DNA of 64,000 bases from Schistocerca nitens (taxonomy: Eukaryota; Arthropoda; Insecta; Orthoptera; Acrididae). A model generated the notes under the pieces. The model had not been told where the DNA came from. It searched no databases and saw only the letters and a program-made list of their open reading frames with translations. This document shows, piece by piece, positions 32,725-43,937 of the stretch. Each line of letters starts with the position of its first letter. Position 1 is the first letter of the stretch. Location: the NCBI RefSeq assembly GCF_023898315.1, contig NC_064616.1, positions 533,529,102 to 533,593,101 of the forward strand, in the 5' to 3' direction. Made by a program: the position numbers and the translations under genes.

Positions 32725-35355
32725 ATAAACGTTTATTCCATATAACTTCGCTATAGACTGGTCAGATTTCATTGTCCGTGAACTTCAAATTTTCTCTTAC
32801 GGCAAACGGGTTTGTGGAGTTAATTCTCTTCAGAATTAAGGCTGGTTCAGACCATCCAGTAGGGAAGTTGAGAGTGTAAGACAACATGCTAAAATGACAC
32901 CAGCGGGTGCTTTTTCATTTTAACAATGCGTTTTTTCCATATCCAAGCTTGCAAACAGCCCTGAATCTCAGTAAGATAAAAGAAAATCATAAGAATCGCG
33001 TTGAGTGCTGTCTGTCATTAGTGAACCTTTAAGAAATGACCAGAGGCGGGTTCAATATGATGTGCTGTTGACAGTTCATTACAGCATTATAAGTCATTGT
33101 GATAACTAATTTGCGAGATTCGTCTGGTACTGAAACGACTTCCACAAGCTAATTAGACGAGAGATATGCATTAGCGAAGGGAATAGGTAACAAAATCTGT
33201 GAAACGTGTACATCAGTAGTCAAGCTGTCTGGTCGTATTCACTAAATGAACTTACTGTTTTATTTGTATATTGTGAAGAGAGAAATCGCCGGGTACTGAA
33301 GCATTCTGTGAGTTTACCACGAAGGTTGTTATGAACTTCACAGCCCTGGTGCGTAATGTATCGACCTGTAAGGGTACGATTGTTTTTAATTGTATTATGA
33401 TCATATTTTTCGGTGTAGTGTATTTTTAGGCCAGTGTATTTCACACAACGGATTTCCAGTAAATAGATTCCATCCGTGAAACGCGATTCTTGAAACGCTT
33501 GCCAAACACTGCAGCCATAGCAGTTCATTTTACTCAAAAAGAAAAAAAAATATTTCAGGCACAAATTACTTTAGCTTCAGGAATATACAGAGACTGGCGG
33601 GTATTCAATCGGTTGCGTGCTTTGGAGGTTTACAAACGCATATTTCAAATGGATTAGATTTCCCTTTATCAAAGCATTGTTATGGACATGTACAGTGTTT
33701 TCTGGTAGTGGGACTTTTTCGTTTCATTCCGGGAGTCTGCTCACGTACATTTTTATCCTCTTCATACCGATAAATTATGTATTATTCAGCAATTATCATT
33801 TCGCGACTTGCAAACTAATTATCTAGAAATATCTCCTTAGCGTATGAGATAACACTAGCCGCAATCTTTCAGGTAAATGAAATCATTTTCGTCGTTTTTG
33901 TAACAGGAAAATCGGCATCAGTCCACTGTTTTCATTGATATTTGCTCTCAAACGACAATTGATAGACGTACGTCTCTTTAATAATATCAATCCGATGTAC
34001 AAAATCATCTTAACCGTTTATAGAAATATTTTAAGGGATTATTTTCGTGTTGTTTACAGTTTTGGACAGACTCTCACAACAATCTTTTTCAAGTAAAGTA
34101 CGGTAACGTTTGAACTAATACATTCATTTCTTTAAATCCTAAATTTATAGGCGCAAACTCCTTACGAACATTCACCAAATTCTGACTGAATTTGCGATGA
34201 CTGTAAACCACCAGAAAGAAACGAATTTTATCACAGCAAGGGTCGATATTCGTAAATTTTAACGAAATGCATCTAACGGGACTACTTCATAAGTTCCGGC
34301 ATTTTAGCCATTCTCTTGTTCACATTTAACGAGCACTCAGTGATACGAAGTTGAGTCTTATTTGATGTTTGCATCTTTTCGCCATTCCTTTCGTCGCAAC
34401 GCGATGTATATCTAAAACGCATCGTCTCTTCTTGTAAATTTTGTCCAGTATATTTTCTCGGTATTACACAAGTTTATCTCAATGTAGTTTACGTATACGT
34501 ACGATACATTAGCGGGACAGAGTATCATAACATGCCACGTCGTCATAGTCAAAACACCCGTAGTAACAAAGCATTGACCATTTCACGTTCAGTATGTATG
34601 TACATACTCGTCTTAAGGAAATACAGTCAGTTTCTACCTGGTTAACGTAAAACAAGTTCATATTAGAAATGAGTCCAAGGAATCTACTAGCACTTCTAAG
34701 ATAATCAGTGAAAGGCAATGAACAATAATAAACTGTGGGACTCCGTGCCAGGACTCAATCTTTTGCTTTTCCTTTATCTCATACCTACACGCGGTCGACG
34801 TGGTCATTGTGGGATTGGCATTTTTAATGTTAGAGGTTGCCCAGATTCCCTTCCTTCCGCTACCGCCTTCGTTCCCTTCCCAGGACGGAATTTGTGCATC
34901 TCAACTGACTGCGTGTGGTGTTATCCACGTGAAAGTGTGCGAACGTTTTCTAAATATTTGTGAATCGTGTACCTGACTCAGGACGTTGCTAACAGCCTTG
35001 TTTTCACCTAGTCGAAAATGAAAAACCACCTAAAAACCACGTAGAAGCCAGCCGGACACCGACTCTCGTCGTTAATACTACCCTGCCTGAATCTCGGAAG
35101 CGGCATGCTTGCACCCACCGTTATCCGGGCGAGTTACTGGGAGACGATCTAGCTCCTGTAATTGCCTCCAAAAGGCGCTTCTGGGCCCGTGGCTCCAGTG
35201 GCTTGCTATAGACTAATTAGATCAGTCTGTTACTCTGTCTTTCTGATTTCATAACACTGAGAAAACTTATACACCAGAGTAAACGCACGTGTCGTTGTGT
35301 CGTTTTGTAAAGGAAACGTTTTCACTTAATCGTAATACTCTCTGTTAACAACTTG
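32725..35355. other. Unassigned AT-rich region
   Basis: No transposon motif or host domain recognised in 2.6 kb. The largest frame (33564-33220, minus, 114 codons) begins with a phenylalanine run and has no family I know. Other frames are under 85 codons. It is the longest stretch in the window without an assignable repeat. Confidence 0.45.
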
Positions 35356-35359
35356 CCTC

Positions 35360-35690
35360 CACACCAAACCAGGTGGTGCAGTAGTTAAGACTGTGGAATC
35401 ACAATAAGGAGGTGCGTGGATAAAATACCAAATCTCCCCACCGAGACATGTAGCTCCGTGGTTAGAAAATTGGACTCGCATTCTGGAGGACAATGGTTCA
35501 AATCCGTGTCTGGCCATGCAGATTTAGGTTTTCCTTTACTTCCTTAACTCGTTACAGGTAAATACCGGGATGGTTTATTTGAAAGGGCACGACCGGTTTC
35601 CTTCCCCGTTCGTAATACAATCTGGGCTTCTGCTTCGTCGCGAATGACTTCGATGTCGATGGGACGTTCAACCCTAATCTTCCCATTGTG
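35360..35690 (+). mobile_element. SINE family B, diverged, with duplicated A-box-like head
   Basis: The main copy starts near 35440 ('ccgagacatgtagctccgtg'), has 'ggttcaaatcc' at the B box and the family body to about 35665. About 80 bases upstream a second partial head ('caggtggtgcagtagttaag', about 35369-35388) is present without a B box, so two heads lie in tandem. Confidence 0.65.
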
Positions 35691-35999
35691 GTTTTGGTTG
35701 TCCGTAATTTCCACATAACTACTAGCTGTAACTCCATTAATTTTACTTTGGCATGGTATACTCGTTTATATTACCAATGCTCGAACATGCTCCTTCCTGA
35801 TAACCTCGTCGTTGGAGGGACATTAAATCCTCCTTTCTCTCTTCTTGCCTCTTCAAGGACAGTTTCGATTGTACGCTTCAACTCCACATTTCATGTTTTG
35901 TTTTTGTCATTCTTGATGTACCAGCGATACCCGTAAAGCTTCAACTATCACATTGAAAAAATGAAACTACGGTCATAATACTTTTGATTGTGATAATTA

Positions 36000-36245
36000 T
36001 TCTCTACATAAGCAGTATTAACGAGGATTTCGTTGCAGAAGTCTGTGTTTTGGGCATTCAGGAAACGTTCCACCTCAAAAATTATCCCATAGTCGTTATA
36101 GAAACGTCTGTCTCCACCCAAGGAAAGAAGTCGTTGGGTGTCATGTCTAGGAAGTACTTTGGATGAGGCTCATTGTGATAGCCCAATAAATCAGGATTTG
36201 TGTGTCCTACCCAGAATGAGACGAAGCGTTGTCGCGGAATGTAAA
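36000..36245 (-). mobile_element. Mariner-like transposase C-terminal fragment
   Basis: On the minus strand 'HNEPHPKYFLDMTPNDFFPW' (about 36165-36110) matches the mariner 'HPPYSPDLAPSDFFLF' region, which holds the third catalytic aspartate. 'YGIIFEVERFLNAQNTDFCN' follows (about 36090-36030), matching the 'EVERFLDAQ...FY' tail. Frameshifts are present and no terminal repeat was found. Confidence 0.6.
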
Positions 36246-36371
36246 CCGAGAATATTTTTTTTATAAAGGTGCCACAGAAACTTTGATTTCGTACCCCCTT
36301 GGACAGATTGCCGCGACTCGTAATCTTAAAAGCCTGCTGTAATCTAGTCAGTAGATGTCGATAGTCGTTAG

Positions 36372-37371
36372 TACGAGGATCGTTTGATGAGTTCGGTAAA
36401 TTTCCAGGAAAGTATGGAACATTTCTGTTGAGCCTTCATATCTGGTAAGACTGATTATCCAAGGACTGTATAAAGAATTTCAACAATGTAGGCGTACAGT
36501 TCATTGTAGACATCCGTCTGAATTGGTCAATGTGTCTGCTGCGATTGAAAATGGAGAGAGCCGAGTTTCGTGATGTTAGTAAACATTTTCATTTGAAAGG
36601 TTGGACTGCCGCACAAAATAGAACTGGATGAAGTTCACGCTGTGTGAGAGGTGGTTATCGCGACTGCTCACAGTCGACCAAAAGCGCATCCGGGACAACA
36701 TTTCAACACGGTGTCTGGTGATGACTAACCGCAGTCCGCAAGACTTTTTGCGCCTTTTTGTGATTGTCCATGAACCGCGGATCTAATAGCACACATCATA
36801 GTAAAAATGGCAGTCAAAACAATGGACAGAGGCCGACGAAAGGACACCGAAGATGGCAAAGACCATTTTGTCAGCTGGTAAGGTGATGGTCACTGTTTTT
36901 TTTTTCTCAAGAAATAAGCCTCATAGATTACTTGGAAAAAGAGAGAAGGATCGTTTGAAACTTGCGTTGGCTGAAAAAAGACCAAAGTTTGCACAGAAAA
37001 AGTCCTTTTATACCAGGATAATGCAGCATCGCACACGTCAACGATAACAATGGCGAAAGTGCCACAACTGGGATTTGAACTAGTTTATCATCCACACTGT
37101 TCACCAAACTTAGCCCCTTTTGACGTCTTCCTCTTCTCTAACTTTGGCTTACTGAGAAGAAATTTTCAACAAAGGAAGAAATGATAGCTGCAGTCAACGA
37201 TTATTTTGTTGAGTTTGACAAAACCTATTTTTCCTATGGGATGAAACTGTTGGAGAAACGCTGGAGAAGGTGTATATCCCCCAAAGGAGACTATGTCGAA
37301 AACCATGTGAACTGTTTAGGAAAGAAACGCTTTTCTTGCTTTTTTATCGGACTTATAAAACTACCCTCGTA
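36372..37371 (+). mobile_element. Mariner-like transposon, internally deleted
   Basis: Inverted ends: left 'tacgaggatcgtttgatgag' and right (reverse complement) 'tacgagggtagttttataag'. The transposase begins near 36549 ('MERAEFRDVSKHFHLKGWTA', the N-terminal helix-turn-helix). It resumes at 36853-37047 with 'KVMVTVFFF' and 'LKLALAEKRPKFAQKK', continues near 37075-37160 with 'LVYHPHCSPNLAPFDVFLF', where the usual 'YSPDLAPSD' has S-P-N and F-D changes, and ends at 37181-37300 with 'AAVNDYFVEFDKTYF' and 'LLEKRWRRCI...GDYVE'. Roughly 200 codons of the middle are missing or scrambled. Confidence 0.85.
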
Positions 37372-37399
37372 TGTAGTACGCTCCTATCAGGGTTCTGCC

Positions 37400-38010
37400 C
37401 TTGCGAATACGATCTGTTAACAGCACACCAGGGCAGTCTCAAAACACATTCTGCGTCGACCTGCCCAAAGATGATTGGGCCTTCCCCTTTCTTGGCAGTG
37501 GTCAATCCACATGTTTCCACTCATTGTTGTGCTTCTTTGGCTCGAGGATGTAGCGACACAGCCAGCTCGCACTCATGGTGATTCGGCAACTAAGGATGTC
37601 ATCTGGGTCAGTCTGACACAGCTGAAATGATTACTCCTTTATTTCGTTTGAAAACTAATCCGTGAGTGATTTCTACTCCTGCCACTGTCTCCTCTGTTGT
37701 GATACACCGTTCTTAGAGTACCGGCGCCACAACTTCCTCTTGAGATTACCGGTTCCTCGTAGGGAGCTTATCTGCCACTTTGTTCTTCGTCATTGAGACC
37801 TGATTGACCACACTGGAAGCGGATGAGCCACCTACCGACTTAACCATTTAACTGGAGAGTGTTGACGTACACCTCCTCCACCTCAGCATGGATTTTTCCA
37901 TAGTTGTTACCCTTTGAATTGAGAAAACGAATTACGGCATAATACTCAACGTAATCAATGGACTGCGCCATATTTCTAGGCACCTCAGGCGGCAAGCTAC
38001 GGTACTGTGG
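37400..38010 (-). mobile_element. Mariner-like transposon N-terminal part
   Basis: The minus strand starts with 'MAQSIDYVEYYAVIRFLNSK' at about 37968 and continues 'GNNYGKIHAEVEEVY', an N-terminal helix-turn-helix of a different mariner lineage. Downstream pieces (about 37560-37440) read 'SWLCRYILEPKKHNNEWKHV' and match 'DESWxxxYDPExKxQSxEW', which includes the first catalytic region, here degraded. The C-terminal half is missing at 37400, about 30 bases from the end of the plus-strand mariner, so the two converge. Confidence 0.65.
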
Positions 38011-38059
38011 CGTGAGAGTTTGTGTATACCAGACTTCAGACATTTACCCACAAAAAACA

Positions 38060-38896
38060 AGAAGCCAATTACGTAACTCTAATTTTTCAAGATGACAGTT
38101 AAAACGTCGTGACTGCCACTTGTACTTAAGTAGTTATATGCTATTCAGATCTTAATGAATGCAGACTATCCTGCGGAACATCTCGTGTGTGATGCCATAG
38201 TATGCAAAGGAAGAGAGCCGCTCATGCAGGCAAATATTGTAAGAGATGATAGTTGGAATGGCCGTGTATGGTATGGCCAAAGCAGTAATGCATCTGTGTG
38301 CCGAGCCCATCTACAACAAATCAGAGTGAATGGGTGGTGATTGAACCTAGCGTAGTTAACAACTAACAGAATGGAGCTGTCTACGAGAAGTTTCTGGAGC
38401 AAGCTGTTAAAGAGTTGCTAGTGGATGGCAACTGAGAAACTGTCGAGTAATGTGTTGCATACTTTTACCGAAAAACGTATTAACCAAGCTATACTTAAAA
38501 TTGCACCATGACTTCAACACATATTGTAAACCCATAGAATGAGAGTTACATATGTAATAAATTTGTAATTTATTTGTGAGTAAATTTAAACTTTCTCCCC
38601 AAAAACTAGTTAAGTCCGGACAGAATGTAGTCCCTTCAACACAGAGGGAACAAAGATTTAAAAAGACCTTGAACACATTGATTTTATTTACCCAGATTTA
38701 TTGTAATATATGACCTGAGCAGAATATACCGCCCACGGTGTCGTGCCACGATCCAGATTTGAGTTTCATATGAATCTAAAAATAGCACAAACATCTGCAT
38801 ACTGAAACACAGTCAAAATTACAACTAGAGCGTTAAACGTATTGTTTGTTACTATCCTGAAAGACTTCAAAGTGTAGCACGGTGGGTATAACACAC
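38060..38896. other. Unassigned spacer
   Basis: Short frames only (for example 38155-38340, plus strand, 61 codons) with no domain recognised. Confidence 0.4.
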
Positions 38897-38907
38897 GTAA
38901 GTACAGA

Positions 38908-39295
38908 TGGTTCGCCGGCCGTTGTGGCCGAACGGTTCTAAGTGCTTCAGTCTGGAACCGTGCGACCGCTACGGTCGCAGGTTAAAATCCTGCCTCGGAC
39001 ATGGATGTGTGTGATGTCCTTAGGTTAGTTAGGTTTAAGTACTTCTAAGTTCTAGGGGCTGATGACCTTAGATGTTAGGTCCCATAGAGCTCAGAACCAT
39101 TTGAACAGATGGTTCAAATGGCTTTGAGCACTATGTGACTCAATATGTGAGGTCATCAGTCCCCTAGAACTTAGAACTACTAACCTAAGGACATCACACG
39201 CATCCATACCCAAGGCAGGATTCGAACCTGCGACCGTAGCGGTCGCGCGATTCCAGACTGAAGCACCTAGAACAGCTCGGCCACAGCGGCCGGCC
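38908..39295 (-). mobile_element. SINE family A (outer), carries an inverted inner SINE
   Basis: The outer copy runs in reverse orientation: 'tggttc' at 38908-38913, then from 39116 'aaatggctttgagcac' to the head at 39295. The target-site duplication 'gtaagtacaga' is at 38897-38907 and 39296-39306. The right copy overlaps the start of the mariner-superfamily element at 39303, so the SINE landed at its very edge. Confidence 0.92.
38914..39104 (+). mobile_element. SINE family A (inner), opposite orientation
   Basis: Full-length forward copy beginning 'gccggccgttgtggccgaac', B box changed to 'ggttaaaatcc'. The target-site duplication 'acagatggttc' is at 38903-38913 and 39105-39115; half of it is flank and half is the 3' end of the outer SINE. 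The pair forms a head-out inverted repeat that could fold into a long hairpin. Confidence 0.93.
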
Positions 39296-39302
39296 GTAAG
39301 TA

Positions 39303-40137
39303 CAGAGTGACAATTATTGAACTATATGAAATAAAATCGTCATAACTTCCGAACGGTTTCCGTTAAGACGTTCAAACTGCACGGCTGACTGCGGGCCATG
39401 ATGGGAATTACTATGGTTTGGTTTATCCGCGAAGTCCACTTTCATTGGGATGGGTTTGTCAATAAGCAAAATTGGCGCATTTGGAGTCCATATTTCGCGA
39501 TCTAGAATTCTCTTCACCTTCAGCGGATGACTCTCTGGTGAGCAGTGTCCAGTCACGGAGTAATCGGTTCGATACTCCTTGATAGCACGGTGACTACCGA
39601 ACGGTATGTCAAGGTTTTGGAAGATGATTTCATCCCCATTATCCAAAGTGACCCTGATTTCGACGAGATGTGGTTCGTACAAGACGGAGCTCGACCGCTC
39701 GAAGCAGGAGAATGTTTGATGTCCAGGAAGGGCACTTTGGTGACCGCATTCTGGCTCTGGGGTACGCAGAGGCCACTGGCATGGGCCTCGATTGGCCGCA
39801 ATATTCTCCGGATCTGAATACAGGAGACTCCTCTCTGTGGGACTGTATTAAAGATAAGGTGTACAGCAATAACCCCAAAACAATTGCTGAGCTGAAAACA
39901 GCCATTCAGGACGTCTTCGACAGCATCGATGTTCCGACACTTCAGCGGGTCTCACAGAATTTCGCTATTCGTCTGCGCCACATCATCGCCAATGATGGCA
40001 GGCATGTAGAACATGTCATAACCTAAATCCGAATATCTGTACTGACGTTTACATGTTCAATGAAGTGTATGCACTCCGTAGTTTGTAACTAATTTACGTT
40101 CTTTTTTTTTATATATAGTTCAATAGTTGTCACCTTG
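39303..40137 (+). mobile_element. Mariner-superfamily (IS630-Tc1-mariner) element, 5'-deleted
   Basis: The terminal inverted repeats match over about 30 bases: left 'gtgacaattattgaactata', right (reverse complement) 'gtgacaactattgaactata'. Plus-strand coding runs through several frames: 'REVHFHWDGFVNKQNWRIW' near 39428-39486 (first-D region, with V for the aspartate-side residue), 'SSHGVIGSI...YVKVLEDDFIP' near 39546-39640, 'FDEMWFVQDGAR' (second D, near 39658-39693), then the 118-codon frame 39670-40026 with 'DWPQYSPDLNTGDSSLWD' (third catalytic region) and 'IAELKTAIQDVFDSIDVPTL'. The N-terminal DNA-binding domain is gone. A 122-codon antisense frame (39682-39314) is a shadow. Confidence 0.85.
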
Positions 40138-40211
40138 AATGTTCAACGTTAACGCGTAAGAGAAGCATAAAGGATGACCATTCGTGGCTGTACATACTTA
40201 GGGAAAAAAAG

Positions 40212-40540
40212 AAGAAAGGAAGACTAGAGTTTAACATCCATTCGGCAAAGAGGTCACAAGAGACGGAGCACAAGCAAGATTCGGAAGTATGGGACAGGAA
40301 ATAGCCTGTGCTCTTTCTGAGGAATTATTCCGGCATTTGTTTCAAGAGGTTTAGCGAAATCGAAGAAAACCTAATTTGCATGACGTCAAAACGAAAATGA
40401 CACTGACATGATGTTTCGTCACCCAACGGTACATGAGACTGTATGAGAACTTGTGACTTAAACTGCCCTCATTTCCAGCGGTATCCCAAGATCGACGTCC
40501 TCCCGAATACCAGCCCACTGTCGTAGGACCGCGACACATA
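40212..40540 (-). mobile_element. SINE family B, long and interrupted
   Basis: Reverse-orientation family B pieces occur at 40212-40377 ('ggcatttgtttcaagaggtt') and 40480-40540 ('gacgtcctcccgaatacc'). About 100 bases between them ('aacgaaaatgacactgacat' onward) are foreign. A similar string ('aacgaaaataagactgtaat') occurs near 40789, so the insert may be a small repeat. Confidence 0.55.
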
Positions 40541-42430
40541 ACGCGGTAGTTGGTGAAGAGAAAGCCTAATAGTGGTCAAGGCCGAAGTCTTATTGATCGG
40601 AATCGGTAAATACTGAATAACAATTTTGCAAAATAACCTTAATTGAATGCGACAATGGTGACGTAAGTGTTCAACTATCGTCTTAATCAAGCTGAAGTGA
40701 TAGCTTTATGTAGATTTCTCACTGAATATAACACGGTAGGTAGCATTCAGAATACCTCAAATTCCCAGCAAGAAGACATTATCACAACGAAAATAAGACT
40801 GTAATTTTGATTCGTCATCCAATGGTGAACGAGAATGTATCAGGTCCTAAGACACAAATTCACTCTAGTAGCTGTGTCATCCGGTGTGGATTTGGTTCAA
40901 TATCATTGCAGAGAGACCTATATCATGACTGTACAACAAATTCCTCGGGAAACCGTAGAGGACAACTACCGACAAATGTCAGTTCTATATTGTCATTAAT
41001 GCTGGTAATTTCCATAGTAATTATTTCCGTCAAGCGTGGATCGTTTTCAGAAATGCATGATCCACAAGTGATATTCAATCGATTTGGAATTCTGTAGCAT
41101 CAAACGATTACAGAAGAACGTGCCTAATGGATACAGAACCATATCTGTAAACTGAGAAAACTCGTGGAGATTTATACAAAAAATGTCAGAACGAAATGAT
41201 TGTGAAATAACCGAGGCGACAGACGTATCAGACGGGAAATTACGGCACATTTTGTAAGAAGAACGACGGGGTTCTCCAACAGGATGTAAAAATCTCCTGT
41301 TTCCTTTGTATGTATTCTAACCCGTTGGTCCAGACGAACATCTATTATAGGAATCCATTTCTTGGATACACATAACACAGAATAAATTTCACAGGATAGT
41401 TCTGGGGATCCTAGTACCGAAAACATAATAAAGTACAACTTTAGACATTATATTATCTGAATTACCTTGGTGAGGTTGGTGAGTTTGACCAGAGGTACAA
41501 TACTAATTGTAGGAACAGTAGGGTATGCAAACTCCAAATGTATTTGTAACATTTGAAGTTATCATTTCACGGAATAAAATACTGTACTTTGCGACGTCCT
41601 TAAGAGTTCGGATTTGGGGGATATAATATGCGCCTCCATCGTATTCTTAGAAGATTCCCTCTGAATAACATGGCTCCAGTTCACGAACAGTTTTGAACAT
41701 GGTGTGTTAGGACATCTTGTTACTGTAAATTTATAAAAGAAGTCAGTGCTGAAAACTACCAGTAGAAGCCGAATATTATTTGTTTCCAAGTGGTATAACG
41801 TAAGTGATGAAGTATTGATTTCACGATTACATAATGTTCATACGAGCTGTTACACAAAAAACAGGCCTCTCTTTCTGGTTTAACCGTGGGGTGAAGCGAA
41901 ACACAACGTAGCGGAGGTATTGCCGGTTTCGAAGTCGGGTATGGATGATGAAGTAACGTCAAAAAAGTTTGGTACTGTGAATGTAAGCCTTCCCGAATAA
42001 TGAATATTTATTGCGTATTTAGCCAGGTGGCTTCGTCCAAATGGTGCATTATTTCCGAAAACTGACTTTTTTCCATCTTCAGGAGGTGTGAACGTGTTTC
42101 GATACTGTGTTAAATGACAGTTAATATAAACCTTTGAAAGAGCAATGCAATCTTTGTATGTTGTTCACGGGAACGAAAAATTCGGAATTTTTCATGTTCT
42201 TAATCGATTTGCCAGTACACAAGCACTTTCGTAGCCATTTAAAGTATATGTTACGTATGACAGAAAGCTCATACACATACACAAAATCGGTTACAAGTTT
42301 GATATACAAAGCATTAAAATAACTTCAAAATAAATAATAATAAATAAGCTAAAATGTAACAGCTGTAACTGTGAATAAAAAGCTTGTCAAAAACACGTTG
42401 ATTACGCTAAATACGTTGTGTGGGACAGCA
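40541..42430. other. Unassigned region
   Basis: No domain recognised. Frames are all under 100 codons and overlap on both strands. Confidence 0.4.
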
Positions 42431-42942
42431 AAAAAATATTTCACAATTGACCGCTGTCAGGAAATGCTTTGGCTCCACCATCCTCAGCACCGAAACTATT
42501 CATCTTCCGATAATGTTCAATATGCTAATTACTTGTGCAATCTATGAGCCGTAAGTGTAAAGCGGACCGACGGACATTGCTTGATAAACTCATTTTTCAG
42601 TACGGAAACCATTACCAGATATCAGTGGTTCGAGCGCTTTGGGACGTCAGAGTACGAGAATGTTTCGGATTTGGTAATTGAACGGTGCTCCAAATTTCGT
42701 TAAGGAACTCAATAAGAGCGTCACACCATGTAGTTCATTACTAAAGAGCTTCAAAATTTTTACCTCCAACATTTTTGCAGGATGTAAATCTCTTAGCCGT
42801 GAATAGACTGACGGGCATGATGAAACAGGTGTACCTGCACTATCTGTATTTCAGTCGCAGAGTGGATTTGTGGGTTGTGGATTTCCTCTCCTATTAATGG
42901 AGTAGTGTACACAATAGTCTTCAAAGAATCCCAGAGAAAATA
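42431..42942. other. Unassigned; possible mariner N-terminal trace
   Basis: On the plus strand near 42600-42680, 'TITRYQWFERFGTSEYENVSD' recalls the 'YxWFxRFxxGxxxxxD' segment of mariner helix-turn-helix regions. The match is short and isolated. Confidence 0.25.
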
Positions 42943-42959
42943 CTTTTTTTTTATGGTCA

Positions 42960-43545
42960 TCAGTCTACTGACTGGTTTGATGCGGCCCGCCACGAATTCC
43001 TTTCCTGTGCTAACCTCTTCATCTCAGAGTAGCACTTGCAACCTACGTCCTCAATTATTTGCTTGACGTATTCCAATCTCTGTCTTCCTCTACAGTTTTT
43101 GCCCTCTACAGCTCCCTCTAGTACCATGGAAGTCATTCCCTCATGTCTTAGCAGATGTCCTATCATCCTGTCCTTTCTCCTATCAGTGTTTTCCACTTAT
43201 TCCTTATCTCTCCGATTCTGCGTAGAACCTCCTCATTCCTTACCTTATCAGTCCACCTAATTTTCAACATTCGTCTATAGCACCACATCTCAAATGCTTC
43301 GATTCTCTTCTGTTCCGGTTTTCCCACAGTCCATGTTTCACTACCATACAATGCTGTACTCCAGACGTACATCCTCAGAAATTTCTTCCTCAAATTAAGG
43401 CCGGTATTTGATGTTAGTAGACTTCTCTTGGCCAGAAATGCATTTTTTGCCATAGCGAGTCTGCTTTTGATGTCCTCCTTGCTCCGTCCGTCATTGGTTA
43501 TTTTACTGCCTAGGTAGCAGAATTCCTTAACTTCATTGACTTCGT
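42960..43545 (-). pseudogene. RTE ORF2 C-terminal region
   Basis: Minus-strand frames at 43453-43163 and 43196-42960 give 'AKNAFLAKRSLLTSNTGLNL', 'LYGSETWTVGKPEQKRIEAF' and 'MWCYRRMLKIRWTDKV', then 'RMIGHLLRHEGMTSMVLEGA' and end 'RAASNQSVD'. This is the conserved distal domain found after the RT in RTE elements. A single frameshift near 43190 separates the two frames. Confidence 0.88.
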
Positions 43546-43554
43546 GACCATCAA

Positions 43555-43687
43555 ATGGTTCAAATGGCTCTGAGCACTATGGGACTCAACATCTTAGGTC
43601 ATAAGTACCCTAGAACTTAGAACTACTTAAACCTAACTAACCTAAGGACATCACACACACCCATGCCAGAGGCAGAATTCGAACCTG
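43555..43687 (-). mobile_element. SINE family A, 5'-truncated, inside RTE
   Basis: It contains the family A body in reverse orientation and stops inside the B box ('gcagaattcgaacctg'). A perfect 12-bp target-site duplication 'cgtgaccatcaa' is at 43543-43554 and 43688-43699. It is younger than the RTE insertion. Confidence 0.93.
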
Positions 43688-43734
43688 CGTGACCATCAAT
43701 CCTGATGTTAAGTTTCTCGCTGTTCTCATTTCTA

Positions 43735-43937
43735 CTACTTCTCATTACCTTCGTCTTTCTCCGATATACTTGTAAGCAGCTTCAATGCATGAGCTGTTAA
43801 GCTGATTGTGCGATAATTCTCGCACTTGTCGGCTCTTGCCGTCTTCGGAATTGTGTGGATGATGCTTTTCCGAAAGTCAGATGGTATATCGCCAGACTCA
43901 TATATTCTACACACCAACGTGAATAGTCGTTTTCCAC
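43735..43937 (-). pseudogene. RTE reverse transcriptase N-terminal piece
   Basis: After the first deletion the minus strand reads 'LVCRIYESGDIPSDFRKSII', 'IPKTARADKCENYRTISLTA' and 'HALKLLTSI'. These are the RT-0 to RT-1 motifs of RTE elements, ahead of the catalytic palm. The frame differs from the endonuclease ORF. The next expected motifs are absent because of the second deletion. Confidence 0.85.

Noticed and set aside
33220-33564. 114-codon minus-strand frame as a gene
   Set aside because: No known domain, AT-rich, homopolymer-coded start and no supporting neighbour; it may be chance in a long spacer.
39314-39682. 122-codon minus-strand frame
   Set aside because: The plus strand carries mariner-superfamily transposase motifs across the same bases; this is a shadow.
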